Positions 28,990 to 36,361 of a stretch of DNA of 64,000 bases are shown here, piece after piece. The position numbers and the translations under genes were made by a program. The DNA is from Pseudomonadota bacterium (lineage in GTDB: Bacteria > Pseudomonadota > Gammaproteobacteria > Burkholderiales > Rhodocyclaceae). Numbering within the stretch: the stretch's first letter is position 1; every line of letters begins with the position of its first letter. The notes beneath the pieces are model-generated. The model ran no database searches. It was not told the DNA's origin and was given only the letters and a program-made list of their open reading frames with translations. Location: positions 60,249 to 124,248 of the forward strand of contig JAGTRU010000007.1 in NCBI GenBank assembly GCA_018261905.1. The letters are read 5' to 3'.

Positions 28990-30243
28990 ATGAAGACCTT
29001 CGCCGCTGTGCTGCTCCTCGTCGTCGGCTGGCCGCTATCGGCCGCCGAATGGCAAGTCGCGCCCGGCGCCTCAATCGCCGCCGCCATCCAGGCGGCAAAA
29101 GCCGGCGATACGGTCAAGGTGGCACGCGGCCACTACGAAGAGCACCTGCTCATCGACAAGCCCCTGCGCCTGGTCGGCAGCGACCGCCCGACCCTGTCCG
29201 GTGGCGAACGCGGCGATGTCATCCGGGTCAAAGCGGTCGATGTGCTGATCGAAGGATTCATCATCCGCGACAGCGGCGCCGACCTCACTGCCCAGAACGC
29301 CGGCATCTACGTCGAGCCGGGGTCCGACCGCATCGCCGTGCGCAACAACGCGCTGGTCTACAACCTGTTCGGCGTCTGGCTCGAAAAGCTCAAGGACCCC
29401 GAAGTCAGCAACAACCGGATCACCGGCAAGCGCGACCTGTCGTCGGCCCGGCGCGGTAATGGCATCCAGCTCTACAACACGACCGGCGCCCGGATCATCG
29501 GCAACCACATCAGCTTTGCCCGCGATGGCATCTACGTCGATGTTTCGCACCATGCGGTGTTTCGCGGCAACACCCTGCACGACCTGCGCTACGGCACCCA
29601 TTACATGAATTCCAACGACAACCTCTGGGAAGACAACGAGACCTACCACAACCGCGGCGGCCTGGCGCTCATGGAAGTGCGCCGCCAGGTAGTCCGCAAC
29701 AACCGGGCCTGGGGCAATGTCGACCACGGCATCATGCTGCGCACCATCGTCGATTCGGTGATCGAAAACAACGTGGTGGCCGGAAATGGCCGCGGCTTCT
29801 TCATCTACGACGCCGAGTACAACGTGCTGAAGGGCAACCGGATCATCGGCAACCAGGTCGGCGCCCATGTCTCGGCCGGCTCCATTCACAACGACGTGGA
29901 CGGCAACGATTTCATCCAGAACCGCGAGCAGGTGCGCTACGTCGCCAGCCATGACGAGGCCTGGGGTCAGAAACGGGGCAATTACTGGAGCAATTACGCG
30001 GGCTGGGACGGCAATGGCGACGGCACCGGCGACGTGCCCTACGAGGCCAACGACCTGGTCGACCGGCTGACCTGGAAATTTCCGCTGGTCAAGCTGCTGC
30101 TCAACAGCCCGGCGGTGCACAGCCTGCGCCTGATCGCCCGTCAGTTCCCGCTGCTGCGCAGCCCGAGCATCGTGGACCGCCTGCCGCGCATGCAACCTTC
30201 CAACCCCGACTGGAGCCAGTGGCTTGACCGACCAGCTTATTGA
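28990..30243 (+). CDS. nosD: NosD, periplasmic copper-centre maturation protein
   Basis: 417 residues with an N-terminal signal peptide (MKTFAAVLLLVVGWPLSAAE). The body is a right-handed beta-helix of CASH/parallel repeat type: IRVKAVDVLIEGFIIRDSGA, GNHISFARDGIYVDVSHHAV, SNDNLWEDNETYHNRGGLAL. NosD works with NosF and NosY as an ABC-type assembly to mature the CuZ site. The ATG at 28990 is followed directly by the signal. nosF starts within its last 20 bases. Confidence 0.96.
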   Translation: MKTFAAVLLLVVGWPLSAAEWQVAPGASIAAAIQAAKAGDTVKVARGHYEEHLLIDKPLRLVGSDRPTLSGGERGDVIRVKAVDVLIEGFIIRDSGADLTAQNAGIYVEPGSDRIAVRNNALVYNLFGVWLEKLKDPEVSNNRITGKRDLSSARRGNGIQLYNTTGARIIGNHISFARDGIYVDVSHHAVFRGNTLHDLRYGTHYMNSNDNLWEDNETYHNRGGLALMEVRRQVVRNNRAWGNVDHGIMLRTIVDSVIENNVVAGNGRGFFIYDAEYNVLKGNRIIGNQVGAHVSAGSIHNDVDGNDFIQNREQVRYVASHDEAWGQKRGNYWSNYAGWDGNGDGTGDVPYEANDLVDRLTWKFPLVKLLLNSPAVHSLRLIARQFPLLRSPSIVDRLPRMQPSNPDWSQWLDRPAY

Positions 30244-31174
30244 AATCCGCGGCGTGCACAAGCGTTACGGCGTGACCACAAAAACAACGGCTGGCCCTGG
30301 GATCAACGCCGTGGACGGCGTCGACCTCGACATCGCGCCCGGCGAACTGTTCGGCCTGATCGGCCACAACGGCGCCGGCAAGACGACACTGTTCAAGATG
30401 ATGCTCGGCCTGCTGCCGGTCACTTCCGGCGAAATCCGCATCGGCGGCCAGGCCGTGCGTGGCGAAGCCTTCCGCCAGGTGCGGCGCAGCATCGGCTACC
30501 TGCCAGAAAGCCTGGCCCTTTACGACAACCTGAGCGGCCTCGAAACCCTGCACTTTTTCGCCCGCCTCAAGGGCGCCGAGCGCGCCACCTGCCCCGCCCT
30601 GCTCGCCCGAGTCGGCCTGGCCGATGCCGCCGGCCAGCGGGTGCGCAACTACTCGAAGGGCATGCGCCAGCGCCTGGGTTTCGCCCAGGCCCTGCTTGGC
30701 TCGCCGCGCCTGCTATTTCTCGATGAGCCGACCAACGGCCTCGACCCACAGGGCATCCTGGAGTTCTATCGCATCCTCGCCGACTTGCGCCAGGGTGGCG
30801 TCACCGTCGTGCTGACCTCGCACATCCTGGCCGAGATCCAGCAGCGCGTCGACCGTCTGGCGCTGATGCGCAACGGCCGCATCCAGGCCTTGGGCACGGT
30901 GCAGGCACTGCGCGAGGGGCAGGACCTGCCGCTGACCTTGCGCGTCAGTTTCCGCCCCGAGGGCGAAGCCGCCCTGCGCCAGACCCTCGCCACGCTGGGG
31001 ATCGCGACGTTTGAAATAGACGCCAGCAGCGCCCGTTTCACCTGCCCACGGCAGGCGAAAATGGCCGTCTTGACGGCGTTGACCGCAGCCGGCCCGGTCA
31101 TCACCGACATCGACGTGCACGAACCGTCCCTGGAAGACATCTTCCTGGGCTACGCGGAGGAATTGGTCCCATGA
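30224..31174 (+). CDS. nosF: NosF, ABC transporter ATPase for NosZ maturation
   Basis: 316 residues from a TTG at 30224 that overlaps the end of nosD. Walker A is GLIGHNGAGKTTLF, the signature is NYSKGMRQRLGFAQALL, Walker B is LLFLDEPTNGLDP, and the switch His is in LTSHILAEIQQRVD. The C-terminal tail is specific for NosF-like proteins. Partners with the NosY permease and periplasmic NosD. Confidence 0.95.
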   Translation: MTDQLIEIRGVHKRYGVTTKTTAGPGINAVDGVDLDIAPGELFGLIGHNGAGKTTLFKMMLGLLPVTSGEIRIGGQAVRGEAFRQVRRSIGYLPESLALYDNLSGLETLHFFARLKGAERATCPALLARVGLADAAGQRVRNYSKGMRQRLGFAQALLGSPRLLFLDEPTNGLDPQGILEFYRILADLRQGGVTVVLTSHILAEIQQRVDRLALMRNGRIQALGTVQALREGQDLPLTLRVSFRPEGEAALRQTLATLGIATFEIDASSARFTCPRQAKMAVLTALTAAGPVITDIDVHEPSLEDIFLGYAEELVP

Positions 31175-31992
31175 GCGGCATCGAACTTCGTCAGATCAGC
31201 ATCATCGCCGGCAAGGAATTCCGCGACCGTCTGCGCAACCGCTGGGTGCTGGCCGTCGCCCTGGTGTTCACGGTTTTTGCGCTGGTCATCGCCTATTTCG
31301 GCGCGGCCCAGCAGGGGGCGGTCGGCTGGCGAAACATCGACGTCACCATCGCCAGCCTGGTCAGTCTGGTCATTTACCTGGTGCCGCTGATCGCCCTGAT
31401 CCTCGGCTACGACGCCATCGTCGCCGAGCGCGAGCGCGGTTCGCTCGACCTGCTGCTGTCGCTGCCGATCACCCGCCTCGAAGTACTGCTCGGCAAATTC
31501 TTCGGTCTGGCCGGGGCAATGGGGGTCGCCACCGTCGGCGGCTTCGGCCTGGCCGGGGTACTGCTCTTCTACCAGTTGGGTAGCGCCGCCCTCTTCCACT
31601 ACGGTGGCTTCGTGTTGAGCGCCTTCCTGCTTAGCCTGTGCTTCCTGAGTCTGGCGGTCATGGTCTCGGTGCTCGCCGAGGACCGCATGCGGGCCAGCGG
31701 CATCGCCATCGCCCTGTGGTTCTTCTACGTGCTGGTCTACGACCTGCTGTTGCTTGGATTGCTGGTCCTCAGCGAGGGCAAGCTCAACCTCAATTTCTTC
31801 CCGGTGTTGCTGATGCTCAACCCGGCAGACATTTTCCGCATTCTCAATATTTTCGGATTCGAAGACGTGCGCCGGATCTACGGCTTGGCCACGGTCTTCC
31901 CCGAAACACTGGCGAACCCGTGGCTGCTTGGCAGCGCCATGGTGTTCTGGATCATTGCGCCACTTGGCCTGGCAATTTGGAGATTCAAATGA
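31171..31992 (+). CDS. nosY: NosY, ABC-2 type permease
   Basis: 273 residues with about six membrane segments, including VLAVALVFTVFALVIAYFGA, LVIYLVPLIALILGYDAIVA and VLSAFLLSLCFLSLAVMVSV. The motif ERERGSLDLLLSLPITRLEV is the conserved ABC-2 coupling loop. It starts by an ATGA overlap with nosF and ends by another ATGA with nosL. Confidence 0.95.
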   Translation: MSGIELRQISIIAGKEFRDRLRNRWVLAVALVFTVFALVIAYFGAAQQGAVGWRNIDVTIASLVSLVIYLVPLIALILGYDAIVAERERGSLDLLLSLPITRLEVLLGKFFGLAGAMGVATVGGFGLAGVLLFYQLGSAALFHYGGFVLSAFLLSLCFLSLAVMVSVLAEDRMRASGIAIALWFFYVLVYDLLLLGLLVLSEGKLNLNFFPVLLMLNPADIFRILNIFGFEDVRRIYGLATVFPETLANPWLLGSAMVFWIIAPLGLAIWRFK

Positions 31993-32519
31993 CGAAATTC
32001 AATTCGCAGCGGGCGGCCAAAAGGCTGCTACCCCTACTGCTCGGCGCCTCGCTGCTGCTCGCCGGCTGCGGCGAGCAGGGAAAACCGGCATCACCGCTGG
32101 AGATCGCCGGTGATACGGCCTGCGCCCTGGACGGCATGATCCTCAAGGATTTCCCCGGCCCCAAGGCGCAGATTCATTACGATCAGGGCACGCCGGAATT
32201 CTTCTGCGACACACGGGAAATGTTCTCGATACTCCTGCGCCCGGAACAGAAAAAACGCATCCTCGCCATTTACACCCAGGACATGGGCAAGGCCGACTGG
32301 AATCACCCGGAAAGCCAGTGGATCGACGCCAAATCTGCCTTCTATGTGATCGGCAGCCCGCGCCGCGGCTCGATGGGCCCGACCGTTCCCTCCTTCGCGC
32401 TCGAGGCTGACGCTCGCAAGTTCGCTGAACAATATGGCGGCAAAGTCCTGCCTTTCGCCAAGGTGACCGCAGACATGGTCGACCTGAGCGGCGGCACCAG
32501 CCTTGACCACAAGATGTAG
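31989..32519 (+). CDS. nosL: NosL, copper chaperone lipoprotein
   Basis: 176 residues with a lipobox LLLAGCGE (Cys 27) after a hydrophobic signal, so it is outer-membrane or inner-membrane anchored. The metal-binding and interaction region is ACALDGMILKDFPGPKAQIH. NosL delivers Cu(I) to NosD/NosZ. The ATGA overlap with nosY indicates coupling. It is the last gene of the nos run; no nosX/apbE is present here. Confidence 0.94.
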   Translation: MTKFNSQRAAKRLLPLLLGASLLLAGCGEQGKPASPLEIAGDTACALDGMILKDFPGPKAQIHYDQGTPEFFCDTREMFSILLRPEQKKRILAIYTQDMGKADWNHPESQWIDAKSAFYVIGSPRRGSMGPTVPSFALEADARKFAEQYGGKVLPFAKVTADMVDLSGGTSLDHKM

Positions 32520-32576
32520 GCCACCACTGCGGTAGCGCTGAACCGACAAATTGGAGTCAATCATCCCAGAAAAAGC

Positions 32577-32668
32577 AATTGAACCACAGAGACGCAGAGA
32601 GCCTGGTGAAGCAACTGTTTTCACGTTCCTCTCTGCTCCTTTGCACCTCTACGGTAAGAGTTCTAGGA
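32577..32668. repeat. Dispersed palindromic repeat, copy 1
   Basis: Contains ATTGAACCACAGAGACGCAG near 32579, AAGCAACTGTTTTCACG (from 32609) and CTACGGTAAGAGTTCTAGG near the end. The ends are partly inverted: ACCACAGAG (32583-32591) and CTCTACGGT (32647-32655). The same element, with about 60 extra bases in the middle, occurs at 59602-59746. Elements starting with ACCACAGAG are a known class of dispersed palindromes in many bacterial genomes. Confidence 0.7.
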
Positions 32669-32790
32669 TCATGAAATTCTTTTTTTGCTGCCACGCCAGC
32701 CGCCGATAAGACGCTATGGACTCCCCCGAATCCGCCTCGACAACCGCGACCTCCACCAGCCCAAGCTGCCGGGAATGCCGGCCGGTACGC

Positions 32791-33738
32791 TCACCCCAGG
32801 CGAAAGAAGGACAGCTCCGGATGCTGCAGCAAGGTCTTCCGGACTTCGCGCTCAGCCAGCAGGAATTCCGGCGCTTCGCCGGTCGGCGCGAAACAGAATT
32901 TACGCGGCAGCTCGGTATACAGCGAACGCGGCGGCGAACTGCCCGAGATGCGCTTGAGCAGGCGACCGCCCTCGGCGCTGTGGTAGAAAATCCGCGCCAC
33001 GCCGATTTCCTCGCGCAGGAAGGCAATCGCCGCCCACAGCATGGCTTCGGCCCAGATCGCCGAATAACGGGCGAGCACGAAGTTGCAGTAATCCTGCGCC
33101 GTCTGTAGCGCACATTGCACACCGTAGAGGCGGATTTCGTCGCTCGGCCTTTTGCCCGACTGCAGACGCCAGGCAACCCGTTCGGCGAGCCAGGCCACCC
33201 CACGGATCCAGTCCGACTGGATTTCCTCGATCAAGGCCGTACCGGAATTCAGATCCAGATCGAGGCGCGCCCAGGCCAACGTATTGCGCCGACTGGAAAC
33301 GGGATGCCCGCAATAGTTAAAGCGTGAGCCGCTACACCCCAGACGGGCATAGCGCTGATCGTGCTGACGGCAAAAATTGAGTTGCAGGACCAGGTTGTAG
33401 CCCGGCCGGGACGTCTGTTTCTGGCGCCGGTCACTGCGCCGCCGACTGCCCCAGGAATCGAGGGTGAGCAGAAAGACCTCCTGCGCGGCGTCGTAATCGT
33501 GGCCGGCCAGCAGGCATTCGTCGATCCGGCGGCCGCCGAGTTCGGCGAGCACATGCTTGATGCGCGGCTTCTGCAACAGCGGCGCATAAGGCGATTGTTT
33601 CAAAGCGGCGACGCTGAGCGGCCCTTGCCGGCTCAGATGACGCAACAGGCCGATGCTGTAGCGGTCGCGGTAATAGTGAAAAAGCGTGCGCTCACCGACC
33701 AGGCAAGCGACGACTTCGTCTGCGGTTTGACGGTCCAT
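32791..33738 (-). CDS. Uncharacterised protein of the rtcB locus
   Basis: 315 residues from ATG 33738 (AAGGATT upstream); an in-frame TTG at 33795 is also open. The first 95 residues are helical (IGLLRHLSRQGPLSVAALKQ). Residues about 165-290 contain ALIEEIQSDWIRGVAWLAER and YSAIWAEAMLWAAIAFLREE, which recall the EEIQSDW motif of phage polyvalent proteins. No family is named. It is read in the same direction as the small basic gene and rtcB upstream, but a terminator lies in between. Its role in RNA repair is only a guess from position. Confidence 0.65.
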   Translation of the reverse strand: MDRQTADEVVACLVGERTLFHYYRDRYSIGLLRHLSRQGPLSVAALKQSPYAPLLQKPRIKHVLAELGGRRIDECLLAGHDYDAAQEVFLLTLDSWGSRRRSDRRQKQTSRPGYNLVLQLNFCRQHDQRYARLGCSGSRFNYCGHPVSSRRNTLAWARLDLDLNSGTALIEEIQSDWIRGVAWLAERVAWRLQSGKRPSDEIRLYGVQCALQTAQDYCNFVLARYSAIWAEAMLWAAIAFLREEIGVARIFYHSAEGGRLLKRISGSSPPRSLYTELPRKFCFAPTGEAPEFLLAEREVRKTLLQHPELSFFRLG

Positions 33739-33808
33739 GGTGGAATCCTTGAAATTTTGGTCGGTTCTGAGAGTTGCCTGCGTAGGGAAAGGCAAAGGTC
33801 TGGTTCAT
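33692..33808 (-). CDS. Possible 38-residue upstream ORF overlapping the previous gene's start
   Basis: Begins at 33808 with an excellent ribosome-binding site (CCAGGAGAAAACC then ATG). It reads MNQTFAFPYAGNSQNRPKFQ, ends with an Arg-rich tail (RRRSRRLPGR) and stops at 33692, inside the 315-residue gene in another frame. The strong site contrasts with the weaker one for the large ORF, suggesting a coupled leader peptide. It may also be chance. Confidence 0.35.
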   Translation of the reverse strand: MNQTFAFPYAGNSQNRPKFQGFHHGPSNRRRSRRLPGR

Positions 33809-33828
33809 GGTTTTCTCCTGGCAAAAAT

Positions 33829-33850
33829 GCCCGCCCCGGCCGGGGCGGGC
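33829..33850 (-). terminator. Terminator after the small basic gene
   Basis: The palindrome from GCCCGCCCCG to CGGGGCGGGC (33829-33850), read on the minus strand, is followed by ATTTTTGCC. It lies just after the stop of the 64-residue gene and before the 315-residue gene, so it would separate or attenuate them. Confidence 0.75.
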
Positions 33851-33855
33851 GTGCT

Positions 33856-34050
33856 TCAGTCAATTTCAAATTCGGCCTTGTCGCCGTCGAGCAGCGCGGC
33901 CAGGGATTGTTGCGTGCGTTGCCGCATCTTGTGTCGGGTTGCCTTGCGCGTCGTGCCGTGCGGCCCGGCGCGCCGGGTCAGCCCCGGCACCAGTAGCGGA
34001 TTGCGCGGCTTGCTGCGGGGCAGGACGAGGGTTTCGGTTTTCTTGGCCAT
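33856..34050 (-). CDS. Small basic protein next to rtcB
   Basis: 64 residues, very rich in Arg and Lys: KKTETLVLPRSKPRNPLLVP and RRAGPHGTTRKATRHKMRQR, with an acidic C-terminus (GDKAEFEID). It begins 3 bases after the rtcB stop, so it is co-transcribed with rtcB. The composition suggests RNA or ribosome contact. No family is recognised. Confidence 0.7.
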   Translation of the reverse strand: MAKKTETLVLPRSKPRNPLLVPGLTRRAGPHGTTRKATRHKMRQRTQQSLAALLDGDKAEFEID

Positions 34051-34053
34051 CGC

Positions 34054-35262
34054 TCACCCCTTCACGCAGAGAACCTGTTTCAGGGTATGGACGACTTCGA
34101 CCAGATCGCGCTGGTTGTCCATGACCTGATCGATGTCCTTGTAGGCACCGGGAATTTCATCGACCACCCCGCCGTCCTTGCGACACTCGACACCGCTCGT
34201 CTGGGCTTCCAGATCGAAACGGCTAAAGCGGCGCTTGGCGGCGCTGCGGCTCATCCGCCGCCCGGCGCCGTGCGAACACGAGCAGAACGATTGCGCATTG
34301 CCCAGACCGCGCACAATGTAGGACTTCGCCCCCATGCTGCCGGGGATGATGCCCAACTCGCCCGCACGGGCCGAGATGGCGCCCTTGCGGGTGATGAACA
34401 GGTTTTCGCCGAAATACTGCTCGCGCGCCACGTAGTTGTGGTGACAGTTGATCGCCTCGGCCTCCAGCCGGAAAGCCGGCAGTTGCCGCTTGAGCACCTC
34501 GACCACCGCCACCATCATCTGCTGACGGTTGAGCAAGGCGTAGTCCTGCGCCCACTCCACCGCCTCGACGTACTCGTCAAATAGCTCCGAGCCTTCCGAA
34601 AAATAGGCCAGATCCTGGTCCGGCAAATGCACTTGGTGCCGGCGCATGTCCTTCTGCGCCGCGGCGATGAAATAGCGGCCGATGACATTGCCGATACCGC
34701 GCGAGCCTGAGTGCAGCATGATCCAGACGCGATCCGCCTCGTCCAGGCACAGCTCGATGAAATGGTTGCCACCGCCCAGCGTGCCGATCTGGCACAACCA
34801 GGTTTCGTTGAAACGCCGCTGCATCTTCATCAGCCCCGGATGCTGGCCGACGATGCGGTCGAGCCGGTCGTTCAGCGACCGTCCGACGCGCTGCAAGGCG
34901 CTGCCCCGCATGCGGCTGGCCGGATGCATGTTGAAGCCGAGCGGCACCCTTTCCTCGACGCCCAGGCGCAGGCTGCGCAGATGGTCAGGCAGTTGCCCGG
35001 CCGTCAGCGACGTGCATACCGCGTTCATGCCGCAACCGATGTCCACGCCGACCGCTGCCGGAATGATCGCCTTTAGCGTCGGAATGACGCTGCCGACGGT
35101 GGCGCCGATGCCGGCATGAACATCGGGCATGGCCGCGATATGGCCGTGCACGACGGAAAGTGAAGCGACGTTCAGCAGTTGCTGGATGGCCGCGGGTTCG
35201 ATATCACGCGTCCAGACTTTGACCGGCACGCGCCCCTTGTTGAGTTCAATTTGAATGCCCAT
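34054..35262 (-). CDS. rtcB: RtcB RNA-splicing ligase
   Basis: Joins 2',3'-cyclic phosphate and 5'-OH RNA ends using GTP and Mn2+. 402 residues, the shorter bacterial RtcB2-like length. Motifs: AAMPDVHAGIGATVGSVIPT, AVGVDIGCGMNAV (metal Cys), LGGGNHFIELCLDE, LHSGSRGIGNVIG, and the guanylylated His region CSCSHGAGRRMSRSAAKRRF. The ATG at 35262 has only a weak GGA ribosome-binding site. No rtcA or sigma-54 regulator rtcR is adjacent; instead two uncharacterised genes follow. A leader peptide and a terminator lie upstream. Confidence 0.96.
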   Translation of the reverse strand: MGIQIELNKGRVPVKVWTRDIEPAAIQQLLNVASLSVVHGHIAAMPDVHAGIGATVGSVIPTLKAIIPAAVGVDIGCGMNAVCTSLTAGQLPDHLRSLRLGVEERVPLGFNMHPASRMRGSALQRVGRSLNDRLDRIVGQHPGLMKMQRRFNETWLCQIGTLGGGNHFIELCLDEADRVWIMLHSGSRGIGNVIGRYFIAAAQKDMRRHQVHLPDQDLAYFSEGSELFDEYVEAVEWAQDYALLNRQQMMVAVVEVLKRQLPAFRLEAEAINCHHNYVAREQYFGENLFITRKGAISARAGELGIIPGSMGAKSYIVRGLGNAQSFCSCSHGAGRRMSRSAAKRRFSRFDLEAQTSGVECRKDGGVVDEIPGAYKDIDQVMDNQRDLVEVVHTLKQVLCVKG

Positions 35263-35339
35263 GTTGATTCCAAAATAAAGCTTTGAGCGGCGATGGCCGC
35301 TCGAATCGGAATCCGGGCTATTGCACTAACGGGCAACAA

Positions 35340-35370
35340 AAAACCCCTGCACCGGATGGCCAGGGGTTTG
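35340..35370 (-). terminator. Intrinsic terminator/attenuator upstream of rtcB
   Basis: AAACCCCTG (35341-35349) pairs with CAGGGGTTT (35361-35369). On the minus strand the stem is followed by a TTTTTTGTT tract. It lies between the 11-codon leader ORF and rtcB, so a read-through decision here would control rtcB. Another hairpin, GCCCGGA/TCCGGGC, lies just before it. Confidence 0.8.
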
Positions 35371-35426
35371 TCTTCCCGGCCCGGATTCGCCATGCGCGAG
35401 TTCCGGGCAACGACATGCCTGCGAAC

Positions 35427-35462
35427 TTAGCGCGTATTAACCTCTTGCGTTGTGACAGACAT
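35427..35462 (-). CDS. Leader peptide ORF upstream of rtcB
   Basis: An 11-residue ORF, MSVTTQEVNTR, with a strong ribosome-binding site (AAGGAGATCGAT, then ATG at 35462). It is followed by a hairpin-rich segment and an intrinsic terminator before rtcB. Size and position suit a leader peptide. It is not enriched in a single amino acid, so it would not be a classical amino-acid attenuator. Confidence 0.5.
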   Translation of the reverse strand: MSVTTQEVNTR

Positions 35463-35871
35463 ATCGATCTCCTTGGAATGAATGGGTTACAAAAAAACGA
35501 GCGGCCAGTTTCTGCCCGGATGGCATGGGGGTCAAGATGGGTTTTGTGCTTTAAACAACACAAACCGGCCGAATGTTGCAGAACAACAACAATCCAACAT
35601 CACAACAACGTCGCCATCGCCCGGCATAGTCGCCATAGCTGACGCCGTCGTCACGCAGCGTGGTACAGAAGCTCCAGACACGGGAGACGATGGATGCGGT
35701 TGCGTTCATGAATCATGTTCTCGTTTTTGCCTTGCCGCTTACGTGCAAAGCGGGAGTTAAATCGCCATGCGATTTCGTTAATTAATACGCCAGACTTGTT
35801 GTCAGACGACACAGCCACATCAGACGCCGCAGCATTGGCATCATCGATCCCCGGATTTTCCCGTGGACGGC
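35463..35871. other. Intergenic region, promoter of the rtcB unit
   Basis: About 410 bases. On the minus strand TTGACC occurs upstream of the leader ORF (near 35536) as a possible -35, with no obvious -12/-24 sigma-54 pair. Short frames exist on both strands but none is convincing. The left side abuts the hsdS remnant. Confidence 0.4.
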
Positions 35872-36361
35872 TCATGCCGCAGTAATACCAATCGTCCGTT
35901 TTGGCGGCTCTTCCGGCGTGGTCAGTGGGCAAAAGCCCCCTGTTGACGGCGGCGGTTTGATGAATCGTGATCCGGGTTTGAGCGCTGGTTTGGGAATGCG
36001 CAAAACCCCGACTCCAGCAGTTTCGTAGTCACACTTCTTCGACGTTCCGTAAGCAGGATCGTCAATGAGCGCTCCCAATTTCATCCCCCCACCCAGTTGG
36101 CAATTCGGGCAACTCGGCCAGTTCGGAAAACAGTTCCTCGAACTTGGCGATGATGCGGTGTTGTTCGGCCGTCGGCGGAACGGGAATTTTGCCGGTACTG
36201 AGATACGGCGTCGTTACCCGGCGTTGGCCAACGACGCCGGACATGTTGTGCTCGGCCAGGTGGCGGAACGCCCGGCTGGAAACGAAGGAATAACCGAACT
36301 GCGGGCTGATGCCCGGATGCGCGCGCAGGACGTGAAACGCTGTCGAGCCGAAGCCAAGGCA
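35872..36361 (-). pseudogene. hsdS: Remnant of type I restriction specificity subunit HsdS
   Basis: Read on the minus strand directly after the Fic stop. One frame encodes FGSTAFHVLRAHPGISPQFG, YSFVSSRAFRHLA and IPVPPTAEQHRIIAKFEELF, a typical HsdS conserved region. It then slips frame at a G-run (near 36080). The next frame reads KLGALIDDPAYGTSKKCDYE and TAGVGVLRIP, the usual start of an HsdS target domain. The N-terminus, most of the central spacer and the end are missing. It cannot make a working specificity subunit. Confidence 0.85.

Noticed and set aside
23300..29117. Very long minus-strand open frames opposite nosZ and nosR
   Set aside because: High GC codons on the plus strand leave the opposite frames open; sequences are His/Asp/Gly-rich shadows without motifs.
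35651..35932. 93-residue minus-strand frame
   Set aside because: Out of frame with the hsdS remnant that overlaps it, no family motif and no ribosome-binding site.
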